Below, one piece after another: positions 27,142-34,788 of a DNA stretch of 64,000 nt. Under the pieces are notes generated by a model that was given only the letters and a program-made list of their open reading frames with translations, made no database searches and was not told the DNA's origin. The translations under genes were made by a program, and so were the position numbers. This DNA comes from Pontibacter burrus (GTDB taxonomy: Bacteria; Bacteroidota; Bacteroidia; Cytophagales; Hymenobacteraceae): NCBI RefSeq assembly GCF_010686685.1, contig NZ_JAAGWD010000002.1, positions 372,001-436,000 on the forward strand, in the 5' to 3' direction. Each line of letters opens with the position of its first letter. Positions within the stretch are counted from its first letter, which is position 1.

Positions 27142-27187
27142 ATAAACCAGAAACGCCAGCTAACTATAGCTGGCGTTTCTGGTTTAT
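27142..27187. terminator. Bidirectional terminator with 20-bp perfect stem
   Basis: Arms 27142-27161 and 27168-27187 pair perfectly, with loop AACTAT. The loop and right arm form another CTATAG. It lies between the convergent NlpE-like gene and paaD and has T-rich or A-rich ends for both. Confidence 0.85.
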
Positions 27188-27209
27188 AGGAAAATGAATT
27201 CTAAAGCAA

Positions 27210-27695
27210 TTAAAGCGGCTTGAACTGTTCGAACATTTGCTTACAGTTGTTACAGTAATGCATAGAGCGGCATAGCGTCGGCCCGAAAGGAGTTCTCAGA
27301 TCTGTATTCTCGCTGTCGCAATAAGGGCATTTCACATGCTCCAGTATGTCCAGGTCCAGGATCAGGTCGTACTTGGGTGGCGGAGCCAGGCCAAACTCTT
27401 TTAAATGCTGACGTCCTTTTTCGCTGAGTTTATTACTATCCCAGGGCTTGTCGAAAGTCATATTAACCGTATAGTTAGCGATACCGTGCTTTTCCAGCGT
27501 ACGCTCTACATCTTTTTTCATGTAGTCCATCGCAGGGCAACCAGCAAAAGTAGGCGTCATGTTCACGGTTACGTGGTCATCTTCCGAAACTTCCACACCC
27601 GTAATCACACCCAAATCTACCAGCGATAATACCGGTATCTCAGGGTCTTTTACCTCCTCCAACAGGGTTAATATGTGTTCCTTAGTCAGGTCCAT
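27210..27695 (-). CDS. paaD: Phenylacetyl-CoA epoxidase maturation protein PaaD
   Basis: A 161-residue DUF59/MIP18-type protein that helps mature the Fe centres of the epoxidase. The DUF59 core is LEEVKDPEIPVLSLVDLGVI, with the family cysteine in FAGCPAMDY near residue 57. The C-terminal zinc-ribbon part has CPYC near residue 120 and later C-x5-C-x2-C cysteines (CRSMHYCNNC). It is the last gene of the paa run on minus and is separated from paaC by a family B repeat. Confidence 0.93.
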   Translation of the reverse strand: MDLTKEHILTLLEEVKDPEIPVLSLVDLGVITGVEVSEDDHVTVNMTPTFAGCPAMDYMKKDVERTLEKHGIANYTVNMTFDKPWDSNKLSEKGRQHLKEFGLAPPPKYDLILDLDILEHVKCPYCDSENTDLRTPFGPTLCRSMHYCNNCKQMFEQFKPL

Positions 27696-27710
27696 TGTTG
27701 CTATAGTTAG

Positions 27711-27800
27711 ACAAAGGACATTATGACAAAAGACAAAAGAGATACATCATTTATAAACCAAGTCAATTGTCTTTTGTCAAAAAATCTTTTGTCATAAAAG
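27711..27800. repeat. Family B intergenic inverted repeat (GACAAAAGAC type)
   Basis: The left arm GACAAAGGAC...GACAAAAGACAAAAG faces a complementary right arm CTTTTGTC...TCTTTTGTC across about 40 bases. It lies inside the paa operon between paaC and paaD. It is the same family as 6250-6460. Confidence 0.65.
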
Positions 27801-27802
27801 AA

Positions 27803-28558
27803 CTACCACTCAGCAGTTGGGTCAATCTTAAATACTTCGGCCATTTCGTCCAGTAGCGGCTGCAGGTGTTCTGTATGTTCACCGTAGCGTCCGCCAAACT
27901 TAGGTTCTATAGTTGCCAGGTCTGGCAGTTTCAGGTCTGTTTTTTCGATCACTGCAGAGATTCGCTTTAGCCATTCTGCTTTCACTGCCTCTTCGCCAGC
28001 ATACACACCAGTATCGACCAGTTCCTGCTCATACTTCGATTTTTCGAACATGCCCAGCGCATAAGGCAGCGCCTCATTCAGGGATGATTGCAAACGCAGG
28101 ATAGCTTCTTCTGTAGAAGAACCCAGGTTTTTGATCCAGGTATTGGCGTGCAGCACGTGGTATTTTACTTCCCCTTTCAGTTTCGTGGCCACCTTAGCAA
28201 TTGGCTCGTAGCTCGACTGTGACAGCATCTCAAAACGGATGATTTCAGCATTGTCGTACAGGAAGTGACGGATCAGGCTGAAATCATACTCACCGTTTGG
28301 CAGCTCCACTAACTGGCTGTTATGAAATTGGTTGGCGTTACGAGTGAAGGCTACGGTATCCGGGTCAGCTTCTCCAAGCTCCTGCAGCAGCGTGTAAAAA
28401 GCTAAACTATGGCCGATCTTATCCTGCGCCATTGACGAGAAAGCAATGTCCTCTTCCAATATCGGGCCGAAGCCGGTCCACTCAGAGTTGCGGTGGCCAA
28501 GTATCAACTGGTCGTCTGCCAGTTTGTATAGCAGGTCTTTTATCGCTAGCTCGTTCAT
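27803..28558 (-). CDS. paaC: Phenylacetyl-CoA epoxidase structural subunit PaaC
   Basis: A 251-residue ferritin-like protein that forms the core heterodimer with PaaA. Visible family stretches are LADDQLILGHRNSEWTG near the start, AFSSMAQDKIGHSLAFYTLLQ near 40 and VKYHVLHANTW near 130. The start ATG overlaps the paaB stop in TAATG, so the two are translationally coupled. It lacks a complete di-iron site in characterised homologues, as expected for PaaC. Confidence 0.94.
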   Translation of the reverse strand: MNELAIKDLLYKLADDQLILGHRNSEWTGFGPILEEDIAFSSMAQDKIGHSLAFYTLLQELGEADPDTVAFTRNANQFHNSQLVELPNGEYDFSLIRHFLYDNAEIIRFEMLSQSSYEPIAKVATKLKGEVKYHVLHANTWIKNLGSSTEEAILRLQSSLNEALPYALGMFEKSKYEQELVDTGVYAGEEAVKAEWLKRISAVIEKTDLKLPDLATIEPKFGGRYGEHTEHLQPLLDEMAEVFKIDPTAEW

Positions 28559-29196
28559 TATTGCGCAGTTGTCGTTTTATTTTCTTCTTTATACTTCGTG
28601 ATCTTGTCCATCACCTTGTAAGCAATGGCTTCGCGGTACTTTTTCTCCGGAATAGTGGTCCACATATCCTTATCCTCTTCCGCAGATTGCAAAACATCTT
28701 TTGATTTCACTACCCACACATTCACGATAGGGCCTTTCTCACCAAATGCTTTCTTAGCTTCTGCCAGTGCTTCCGGGTAGGATGTTGCCATTACACGACC
28801 AGCATGCGCATGTGCCTTGCCACGCTTTTTCAGGTGGAATATCTCATAAGGTTCCGCCTGCTCATTGCGCTCGGTCGGCTCATCTATAGTTATAGTTTCA
28901 TACACATTTTCCTGGTCGCCCACATAAGGAGTTACCTGGATGTTCTCGGTACGCGCGATCCATAGTCCAACACACGGAAAACGGCGGCTATACTGCTCTT
29001 TTGCAAACAGGAAAGCTACATCTTCGTTAGGCGCGTGAACAGGGCCAACATAAGTATGGGCAGTGCCTTCTTTCTTTTGGTGGAAGGCTTCGTATGTTTC
29101 AAACTGATCCAGTTCCGGCTTCGGCTCCATGGCAGGAACTTCACCTTCCGGCAAATTCAGTCGCGTTACTCTCGGGTCAAGTGACTTTAAGCTCAT
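28558..29196 (-). CDS. paaB: PaaB with tandem duplicated domain
   Basis: PaaB bridges PaaAC dimers in the phenylacetyl-CoA epoxidase. It is normally about 95 residues; this one is 212 and holds two copies. Copy 1 (about 32-90) has FETYEAFHQKKEGTAHTYVG and the later CVGLWIARTENI. Copy 2 (about 116-172) has PYEIFHLKKRGKAHAHAG and VNVWVVKSKDV. The pattern Y-E-x-F-H-x-K-K-x-G-x-A-H repeats exactly. A C-terminal charged tail follows. It overlaps paaC by one base and lies 112 bases (a family A repeat) after paaA. Confidence 0.9.
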   Translation of the reverse strand: MSLKSLDPRVTRLNLPEGEVPAMEPKPELDQFETYEAFHQKKEGTAHTYVGPVHAPNEDVAFLFAKEQYSRRFPCVGLWIARTENIQVTPYVGDQENVYETITIDEPTERNEQAEPYEIFHLKKRGKAHAHAGRVMATSYPEALAEAKKAFGEKGPIVNVWVVKSKDVLQSAEEDKDMWTTIPEKKYREAIAYKVMDKITKYKEENKTTTAQ

Positions 29197-29202
29197 CTTT
29201 CT

Positions 29203-29300
29203 TAATTATGAATTAAAAATTAGAAATTAGAAATGGGTGGTTCAAACTATAGTTCGGCTCTCCAGATCAATTTCTAATTCATAATTTTGAATTTCTAATT
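29203..29300. repeat. Family A intergenic inverted repeat between paaA and paaB
   Basis: AATTATGAATT and AATTAGAAATTAGAAAT units on the left face TTTCTAATTCATAATT and TTTCTAATT on the right, around an AACTATAGTT palindrome. Confidence 0.65.
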
Positions 29301-29308
29301 GCCACAGG

Positions 29309-30295
29309 CTATGCCAGTGGCTTCACGTATTTCGCTTTCGGGTTAAGCAGGGCTCTGCGAACCCAGGCACCGCGCTCTTCGGCAGTACGACGTACGGCAA
29401 GGCGTTCGGCGTTGCAAGGGCCATCGCCGTTAATTACGCGCTTAAACTCGTCCCAATCCGGCTCGGTGTATTCCCACTGGCCGGTTTCCATGTTCTTCTT
29501 CAGTTTCGGATCCGGAACAGTTAAGCCAAGCTCCCAGATTTTGGGCACATACATATCCAGGAACTGCTGACGGCATTCGTCATTAGAAGCCATCTTCACT
29601 TTCCAGCGCATCAGCGTTTCGGTGTGTGTACTCATCTTATCAGATGGACCGAAGAAGGTCATGATCGGAGGCCACCAACGGTTAAGCGCAGCCTGAATCA
29701 TTTCGCGCTGCTTTGGTGTACCGGTTGCCATATGTACCACGGCATCGTGGCCATACTTCAGGTGGAAAGCTTCCTCAGCACAGATACGCTCCAAAGCTCT
29801 TGAGTAAGGGCCGTAAGAACCTTTGGCATTCGCCATCTGGTTAACGATAGCACCCGCATCAATCAGCCAGGAAATAATGTTAGAATCTGCCCAGGTAAAA
29901 GCAGGGTAGTTGAATACGTTCGAGTATTTTGATTTACCGTTGATCAGGTCAGTCAGCATCTGCTCGCGCGACTTACCCAGTGTTTCGGCGGCAGAGTAGA
30001 GTAACTGAGCGTGACCTACTTCGTCCTGCACTTTTGCCATCTGTGCCATTTTTCTGCGGAAGCCAGGAGCACGAGTGATCCAGGTTCCCTCGGGCAGGGC
30101 GCCGATGATTTCCGAGTGAGCGTGCTGCTCGATCATGCGGATCAGCTGCTTGCGGTATAGTTCGGGCATCCAGTCGGTTGGCTCGATCTTCTCGCCACGG
30201 GCGATGCGCGCTTCAAATTCTTCTAATTTTACAGGATCTTCGACCTGTACATCGTCGAACTTGGTAGCTTCAAAAACGTTTCCTCCTCCGTACAT
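29309..30295 (-). CDS. paaA: Phenylacetyl-CoA epoxidase catalytic subunit PaaA
   Basis: A 328-residue di-iron oxygenase subunit that epoxidises the aromatic ring of phenylacetyl-CoA. Ferritin-like di-iron ligands are seen in [17 protein letters not shown] (about residue 90) and [13 protein letters not shown] (about residue 170). [23 protein letters not shown] near the N-terminus and the C-terminal [18 protein letters not shown] match PaaA closely. It is the first structural gene after tetR (83-base gap). Confidence 0.96.
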   Translation of the reverse strand: MYGGGNVFEATKFDDVQVEDPVKLEEFEARIARGEKIEPTDWMPELYRKQLIRMIEQHAHSEIIGALPEGTWITRAPGFRRKMAQMAKVQDEVGHAQLLYSAAETLGKSREQMLTDLINGKSKYSNVFNYPAFTWADSNIISWLIDAGAIVNQMANAKGSYGPYSRALERICAEEAFHLKYGHDAVVHMATGTPKQREMIQAALNRWWPPIMTFFGPSDKMSTHTETLMRWKVKMASNDECRQQFLDMYVPKIWELGLTVPDPKLKKNMETGQWEYTEPDWDEFKRVINGDGPCNAERLAVRRTAEERGAWVRRALLNPKAKYVKPLA

Positions 30296-30378
30296 AATAT
30301 CTATAGTTTAAAGGTTCAGTAAAGGTGCCGGACTGTAGGTAGCAGCCCGGCGATTAGTTAGTTTGTGTTTGGCGCGTA

Positions 30379-30957
30379 TTAAGTTTGTTTCAGTCCGTTT
30401 AGTAACATAGTTGCCAGGTTAGCGGCAATTTCTTCTGCGTTCATTTTTCCATCGGGCTTGTACCAGGTATGTATCCAGTTCAGTCCGGAAAGTATCGTTA
30501 AAACAGCAAATTTCTCGTCAGGTACTTTAAACTCGCCTATGCTGATACCTGCTTTTATAATCTCCCTGAAATGCTTTTCGTAACGGTCTCGTAGGGTCAG
30601 GAACTCAGCGTGGTACGGTTCGCTCAGGTGGCGCCACTCGTACAGAAAAACTGCCGATGCCTCGGTATTTTTGGTTAGTACCTGCACGTGTGCGGTAATA
30701 GCAGCCTGCAATCGCGCAGAGGCGGTTGCCTCCGGATCATCTACTTTATCTATCGCCTCAAAAAACTCATTTGCCATCCGGAAGCAGACACGTTGCAGAA
30801 TCTCTTCCTTGGAGCGGATATGGGAGTAGATGCTGGCAGCCTCGATACCCAGTTCATTCGCCAGGTCGCGCATAGAGGTGGCCGAAAAGCCCCTTTTTCT
30901 GAAAAGTGCTGTTGCGGTTTTTTCTATCTGTTCTTTTCTGCTCAAAGTTACTTCCAT
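30379..30957 (-). CDS. TetR-family regulator of the paa operon
   Basis: A 192-residue TetR repressor. The N-terminal helix-turn-helix is RKEQIEKTATALFRKRGF, then TSMRDLANELGIEAASIYSHIRSKEEIL (about 7-55); the rest is the all-helical ligand domain. It lies immediately upstream of paaA on the same strand. A CTAACG-N2-CGTTAG palindrome between its -33 and -7 elements is its probable operator, so it likely represses itself and paaABCD. The inducer may be phenylacetyl-CoA, as for PaaR, but this is inferred. Confidence 0.9.
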   Translation of the reverse strand: MEVTLSRKEQIEKTATALFRKRGFSATSMRDLANELGIEAASIYSHIRSKEEILQRVCFRMANEFFEAIDKVDDPEATASARLQAAITAHVQVLTKNTEASAVFLYEWRHLSEPYHAEFLTLRDRYEKHFREIIKAGISIGEFKVPDEKFAVLTILSGLNWIHTWYKPDGKMNAEEIAANLATMLLNGLKQT

Positions 30958-30967
30958 ATATAACTAA

Positions 30968-30998
30968 CAAATGTAAACAACCTAACGTTCGTTAGCAA
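30968..30998 (-). promoter_or_regulatory. tetR-paa promoter with TetR operator
   Basis: On minus, TTG (30996-30998) and TACATTTG (30968-30975) are 20 bases apart, a good Bacteroidota promoter. The palindrome CTAACGTTCGTTAG fills 30982-30995, exactly between the two elements. Confidence 0.8.
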
Positions 30999-31019
30999 AT
31001 TTTTAAACGGAGAATTATG

Positions 31020-31740
31020 GCTGCGGGTTTTTTGTCAGAATCAGGATTTTCAGGATTAGAGGATTTACAGGATCAGGGCTTTTCCTATAGTTTTACCTCA
31101 CCCCAGCCCTCTCCTTTTATCGAGAGCCCCTACCCCCAGAACAGAAGAGGGAGCTTTTAGTAGTTGCTATAGTTTGCGTTATAGTTCTATAGTTGGCAAT
31201 TAACCCACCCCAACCCCTCCCAGGAGGGGAATTTCGGCTGCTGCTATTGTTTGTCTTATAGTTTTATAGTTACAAAACATGAGTAGGCAGGCGCAGCCTG
31301 CCACAAGGAACTACCACCACTAAAAGGCGATGCAACTATAGCCATTCAACAAACTATAGTTTAGCTATCGATTGATTTCAGTCTTTGGGTTGAGCGCCTT
31401 GTAGATTTCTGGTGGCGTAGCCATTGCGAGGAATGAGCAAAAGAAAGGTACACCGCGCGATGCCCGAAGACGGGGCCCCGCGGCCGTGAGCGCACCAAAA
31501 CATCTATAAAATGATAGGTAAGTAAAGCTCACAGGATTACAGGAAGTTTGAAACTATAGCTTGGTGCCGGTTGGAAGAATCTTCAACTAAAGGACATATA
31601 AGATGTCTCGACTGCGCTCGACATGACAAAAAGCAACTATAGAACTAAAGTGCTTTAATACCAACAATAAGCTGGGATTGCTTTAAAGCTACACGCGAAA
31701 TACAGTTACTCTACACAAGGCAAAGACTTTCTTTATAAAC
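31020..31740. repeat. Non-coding island packed with interspersed repeats
   Basis: About 720 bases without a gene. In order: a GGATT-based tandem tract (31032-31075); a C-rich CCTCACCCCAGCCCTCTCC block (31096-31160); a CCCCTCC/GGAGGGG hairpin (31215-31230); a longer non-coding block, 31389-31497, which contains GACGGGGCCCCGCGGCCGTG and is more GC-rich than its surroundings; and TCGACTGCGCTCGA with flanking TGTC/GACA (31604-31628). Seven CTATAG palindromes are scattered through it. These look like genome-wide repeat units parked in one gap. Confidence 0.65.
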
Positions 31741-31766
31741 TCCCGAGCATTACATCAAGTCTTACG

Positions 31767-31774
31767 TATATTTG
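31767..31774 (+). promoter_or_regulatory. -7 promoter element for enoyl-CoA hydratase gene
   Basis: TATATTTG matches TAnnTTTG exactly and lies 42 bases before the ATG at 31817. It makes the upstream in-frame start at 31772 unlikely. No clear -33 TTG is seen. Confidence 0.5.
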
Positions 31775-31816
31775 AACTCCAGCCTGTTTTACAATCAAAC
31801 TATAAACTATACCGAT

Positions 31817-32626
31817 ATGAACGATACAGCAACATCTGCTGAAAAACTGGAAATGGACTTTGTACACTATAAAGTGCATGAACGGGTCGGCTACATCACC
31901 CTGGCCAGAGCAGAAAAGCGGAATGCCTTGAACTATGAAGTCGTGTCTGAACTGAAGCGCGCTTTTGCCGCTGCTGAGGAAGATGATGTCTGCAAAGTGA
32001 TTGTGCTGCGCGCTGAAGGAAAAGTATTTTGTGCCGGTGCCGACCTGGAATATATTCAGAAACTACAGAGCAACGATTACCAGGAGAACCTGCTTGACTC
32101 TACACACCTGATGGAGCTTTTCCGGATGATCTATACTTTAAAGAAAGTGGTGATCGCGCAAATACACGGACATGCCATAGCTGGCGGTTGCGGACTGGCC
32201 GCGATCTGCGATTTTGGCTTTACTGTGCCGGAAGCCAGGTTTGGCTATACCGAAGTAAAGATCGGTTTTATACCTGCTATAGTTAAAGTGTTTCTGTTGC
32301 GCAAAATAGGAGAGGCCAGAGCCAAACAGTTATTGCTCACCGGTGATTTGATCTCAGCTGCCGAAGCGGCTAACTATGGCCTCGTAAACTATGTGGTGCC
32401 TGCTGAGGAATTGGAGCAGCGTGTAGAGGATTTCGCTCAGAAACTATGTGCCGAAAATTCACGGCAAAGCATGGAAGTAACCAAAGAGATGATTGCGCGT
32501 GTGCAGGAAATGACGCTTGAAGAAGGTCTGCAATATGCTGCCGAAATGAATGCCGTAGCCCGCAGCTCCGAAGATTGCCAGCGCGGCATTGCTGCTTTTC
32601 TTAATAAAGAGATCATCAGTTGGTGA
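31817..32626 (+). CDS. Enoyl-CoA hydratase/isomerase family protein
   Basis: A 269-residue crotonase-fold enzyme (MNDTATSAEKLEMDFVHYKV start). The oxyanion-hole stretches are KVFCAGADLEYI and HGHAIAGGCGLAA. The first of the two usual hydratase glutamates (in GGGCELA) is glycine here, while the second is kept (GYTEVKIGF). That pattern is seen in isomerases and atypical hydratases, so the exact reaction is open. Its place beside the paa genes suggests a role in the downstream beta-oxidation of ring-cleaved phenylacetyl-CoA, but leucine or fatty-acid catabolism is possible. Confidence 0.82.
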   Translation: MNDTATSAEKLEMDFVHYKVHERVGYITLARAEKRNALNYEVVSELKRAFAAAEEDDVCKVIVLRAEGKVFCAGADLEYIQKLQSNDYQENLLDSTHLMELFRMIYTLKKVVIAQIHGHAIAGGCGLAAICDFGFTVPEARFGYTEVKIGFIPAIVKVFLLRKIGEARAKQLLLTGDLISAAEAANYGLVNYVVPAEELEQRVEDFAQKLCAENSRQSMEVTKEMIARVQEMTLEEGLQYAAEMNAVARSSEDCQRGIAAFLNKEIISW

Positions 32627-32675
32627 TTTCTGTTTAACTTTTAAAACTATTTCTTAAACTTGCTGTTCTTTGGGT

Positions 32676-33167
32676 ATGCTGATGGGTGTCGGAATCATGT
32701 TCTTGACCTTTATTGGAATGGAAGCTATAGCCTGGGCGATGCACAAATACGTGCTGCACGGGTTTCTATGGTTCCTGCATAAGTCGCATCACACCCGGCA
32801 CCAGCACACATTCGAGTGGAACGACCTGTTTTTTGCCTGGTATGGTTCGCTGGCAATGCTGTTTTTTATTTTTGGCAGCGAGCCACTGGATTACAGGTTT
32901 TGGATAGGTGCTGGTATAACCTTGTATGGCGTTGCCTATTTTCTGATCCATGATGTGTTCATCCACCGACGCATCAAAATGTTTGGCCGAACTTCTAACG
33001 TGTACCTGAAGGCGCTTAATATGGCGCACAGGGTGCATCATAAGGTAAAAGGCAAACATGGCTCAGAGTCGTTTGGCATGTTGTGGGTAGCGCCAAGGTA
33101 TTTTAAGGCAGCAAGTGAAGTAGTTAATAAACAAGAACAGGATAAAAGTGGCGCAGTACACCATTAA
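32676..33167 (+). CDS. crtZ: Beta-carotene hydroxylase CrtZ
   Basis: A 163-residue membrane di-iron hydroxylase that adds 3-hydroxyl groups to beta-ionone rings. The histidine clusters are H23/H28 (MHKYVLHG), H35/H38/H39 (LHKSHH), HDVFIHRR near 93 and HRVHHKVKGKHG near 120, as in CrtZ. There are four hydrophobic spans. The start is ATG at 32676; a TTG at 32670 is in frame. Its last 20 bases overlap the CarH-like gene, so the two are translated from one message. Confidence 0.9.
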   Translation: MLMGVGIMFLTFIGMEAIAWAMHKYVLHGFLWFLHKSHHTRHQHTFEWNDLFFAWYGSLAMLFFIFGSEPLDYRFWIGAGITLYGVAYFLIHDVFIHRRIKMFGRTSNVYLKALNMAHRVHHKVKGKHGSESFGMLWVAPRYFKAASEVVNKQEQDKSGAVHH

Positions 33168-34023
33168 AGAACTGGAACATCTTTCGGGCATTAAAGCCCA
33201 TACTATCCGGATTTGGGAACAGCGGTATAACATCCTGTGCCCCAAACGGACGGAAACAAACATCAGGTATTACGATGACAAAGACCTGAAAACCTTGCTA
33301 AATGTATCGTTGCTGAACGAGAAAGGGTACAAGATCTCGAAGATCGCGCAAATGGACCCGGAGCAACTGGTGCAGGAAGTGCAGCAGATTTGTGAGGTGC
33401 CGGGCGAGTGCTCCAAGCCCATCAATGATATGATGGCAGCCATGCTGGACCTGGATGAGGATGCATTTGACAAGGCTATTTCGACAGTAACCCTGCAACT
33501 GGGCTTTGCTGAAGCGATGAACCGGCTCATTTATCCTTTCCTGCATAAGATCGGGATTCTGTGGCAGACAGGGAACATTACACCGGCACACGAGCACTTT
33601 GTAAGCAACCTGATACGGCAGAAACTCATAGTTGCCATTGACGGGCAGGTAACGCGCCGGCAGCCCGGCACTCCGTCTTACCTGTTGTACCTGCCGGAAG
33701 GAGAGCTGCACGAGCTGGGCTTGCTGTATATGAACTATATCGTAAGGCTGCACAACCTGCCGGTGATCTATATGGGCCAGAATCTGCCCTTTTGTGACCT
33801 GGAGCTTACCTATGAGCACTGTAAGCCAAAGTTTATATGCTCAGTGCTTACATCTATGCCGGAGCGCGATCAGGTGCAGAACTATATCCATAAACTGGGT
33901 AACAGGTTTCCGGACTGCACAATTTACCTGTATGGTTTGCTTGTGCAGCAGGAGCAACTGGTATTCCCGGAAAACGTTATCCGACTGAAGTGTATGCGGG
34001 AGTTTTACCAGTTATTTAGTTAA
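33148..34023 (+). CDS. MerR-family regulator with B12-binding domain (CarH/LitR-like)
   Basis: A 291-residue regulator. Residues 1-70 form a MerR helix-turn-helix (YTIKELEHLSGIKAHTIRIWEQRY). A helical cap domain (about 90-165) contains the CarH motif Wx9EH as W139...E149-H150. The cobalamin-binding domain (about 175-291) has E186-x-H188-x2-G191, the usual lower-ligand motif. In CarH, adenosylcobalamin keeps a tetramer on DNA in the dark and light breaks it, releasing carotenoid genes. The residue after the motif tryptophan, histidine 132 in Thermus CarH, is glutamine here (Q140). The start is GTG, overlapping crtZ by 20 bases. It ends at a terminator before the sigma factor gene. Confidence 0.85.
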   Translation: MAQYTIKELEHLSGIKAHTIRIWEQRYNILCPKRTETNIRYYDDKDLKTLLNVSLLNEKGYKISKIAQMDPEQLVQEVQQICEVPGECSKPINDMMAAMLDLDEDAFDKAISTVTLQLGFAEAMNRLIYPFLHKIGILWQTGNITPAHEHFVSNLIRQKLIVAIDGQVTRRQPGTPSYLLYLPEGELHELGLLYMNYIVRLHNLPVIYMGQNLPFCDLELTYEHCKPKFICSVLTSMPERDQVQNYIHKLGNRFPDCTIYLYGLLVQQEQLVFPENVIRLKCMREFYQLFS

Positions 34024-34043
34024 AAAAGAATTAAACTATAGTT

Positions 34044-34089
34044 AAAAGCCTGTCTGTAACGTAAGCGTACAGACAGGCTTTTCTTTTTT
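34044..34089 (+). terminator. Intrinsic terminator after CarH-like gene
   Basis: Perfect 15-bp stem (34044-34058 with 34068-34082), then CTTTTTTT. It is preceded by AACTATAGTT. It separates the crtZ-regulator unit from the sigma factor operon. Confidence 0.9.
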
Positions 34090-34136
34090 TGTTTCTTAAC
34101 CAGCTCATTTTTATTTGGTTACTATTTAAAAGTCAA

Positions 34137-34241
34137 TGTTTACACTTTGTTTAACGTTGTTGATAAAAAAATAAACAAAATAATTTTTTTTTCCTGAATC
34201 TTGCGTATATTTGTTTATAGTTTTAAAGTAAAGTGTAAACA
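34137..34241 (+). promoter_or_regulatory. Promoter of sigma factor-crt operon with inverted-repeat operator pair
   Basis: The 12-mer TGTTTACACTTT (34137-34148) returns as its exact reverse complement AAAGTGTAAACA (34230-34241), just before the sigma gene ATG. Between them, TATATTTG (34206-34213) is a perfect -7 element with a T-tract in the -33 zone. The second copy would lie in the 5' leader next to the ribosome binding site. The inner TGTTTACA resembles TGT-N2-ACA sites of MerR-type regulators, so the CarH-like protein next door is a candidate binder. Confidence 0.7.
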
Positions 34242-34243
34242 AA

Positions 34244-34759
34244 ATGACAGCCATAGAATTCAGCAACCTGATAGAGCGCGTTACCCAGTCCTTACGGCCG
34301 GTAGCATTTAACCTTACCCGCGATGTAGATGATGCAAAGGACCTGGTACAGGAAACGATGTTAAAAGCATTATCCAACAAGGATAAGTTTAAGGCAGGCA
34401 CAAACCTAAAAGCCTGGCTCTATACCATCATGCGTAACACGTTCATCAACAACTATAACAAAATCACAAAACGCAGCAGCAACATCGACAGCACCGAGTA
34501 TCTGCAGTACCTCAACACCAACGAAAACTACATTACGCAGAACAAAGGAACGGCAACTTTCGTCATGAACGATATTAACGAAGCAATTGCCGGCCTGAAT
34601 GAAGAGCATCGCACCCCTTTTATGATGTATTACATCGGGTATAAGTATACAGAGATCGCTGAAAAACTACAGATCCCGATCGGTACGGTAAAAAACAGAA
34701 TACACATTGCACGCAAAGAGCTCAAGCAATCGCTGAAAGTGTACCAGCAGGATGCTTGA
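34244..34759 (+). CDS. ECF-type sigma-70 factor
   Basis: A 171-residue extracytoplasmic-function sigma factor. Region 2 has RDVDDAKDLVQETMLKAL (about 25-45) and region 4 has YTEIAEKLQIPIGTVKNRIHIARKEL (about 130-160). No anti-sigma factor gene follows; instead crtI starts 29 bases downstream, so the sigma factor is the first gene of the carotenoid operon. The layout recalls the Streptomyces LitR-LitS pair, where the light regulator controls an ECF factor that drives crt genes. Confidence 0.9.
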   Translation: MTAIEFSNLIERVTQSLRPVAFNLTRDVDDAKDLVQETMLKALSNKDKFKAGTNLKAWLYTIMRNTFINNYNKITKRSSNIDSTEYLQYLNTNENYITQNKGTATFVMNDINEAIAGLNEEHRTPFMMYYIGYKYTEIAEKLQIPIGTVKNRIHIARKELKQSLKVYQQDA

Positions 34760-34788
34760 TAGGCTGTGCGGGCGCCAGAACTTACTGA

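Noticed and set aside
31389..31497. GC-rich block in the repeat island as an rRNA or tRNA remnant
   Set aside because: I could not fold it into a cloverleaf or find rRNA landmarks; it is more simply a repeat unit.
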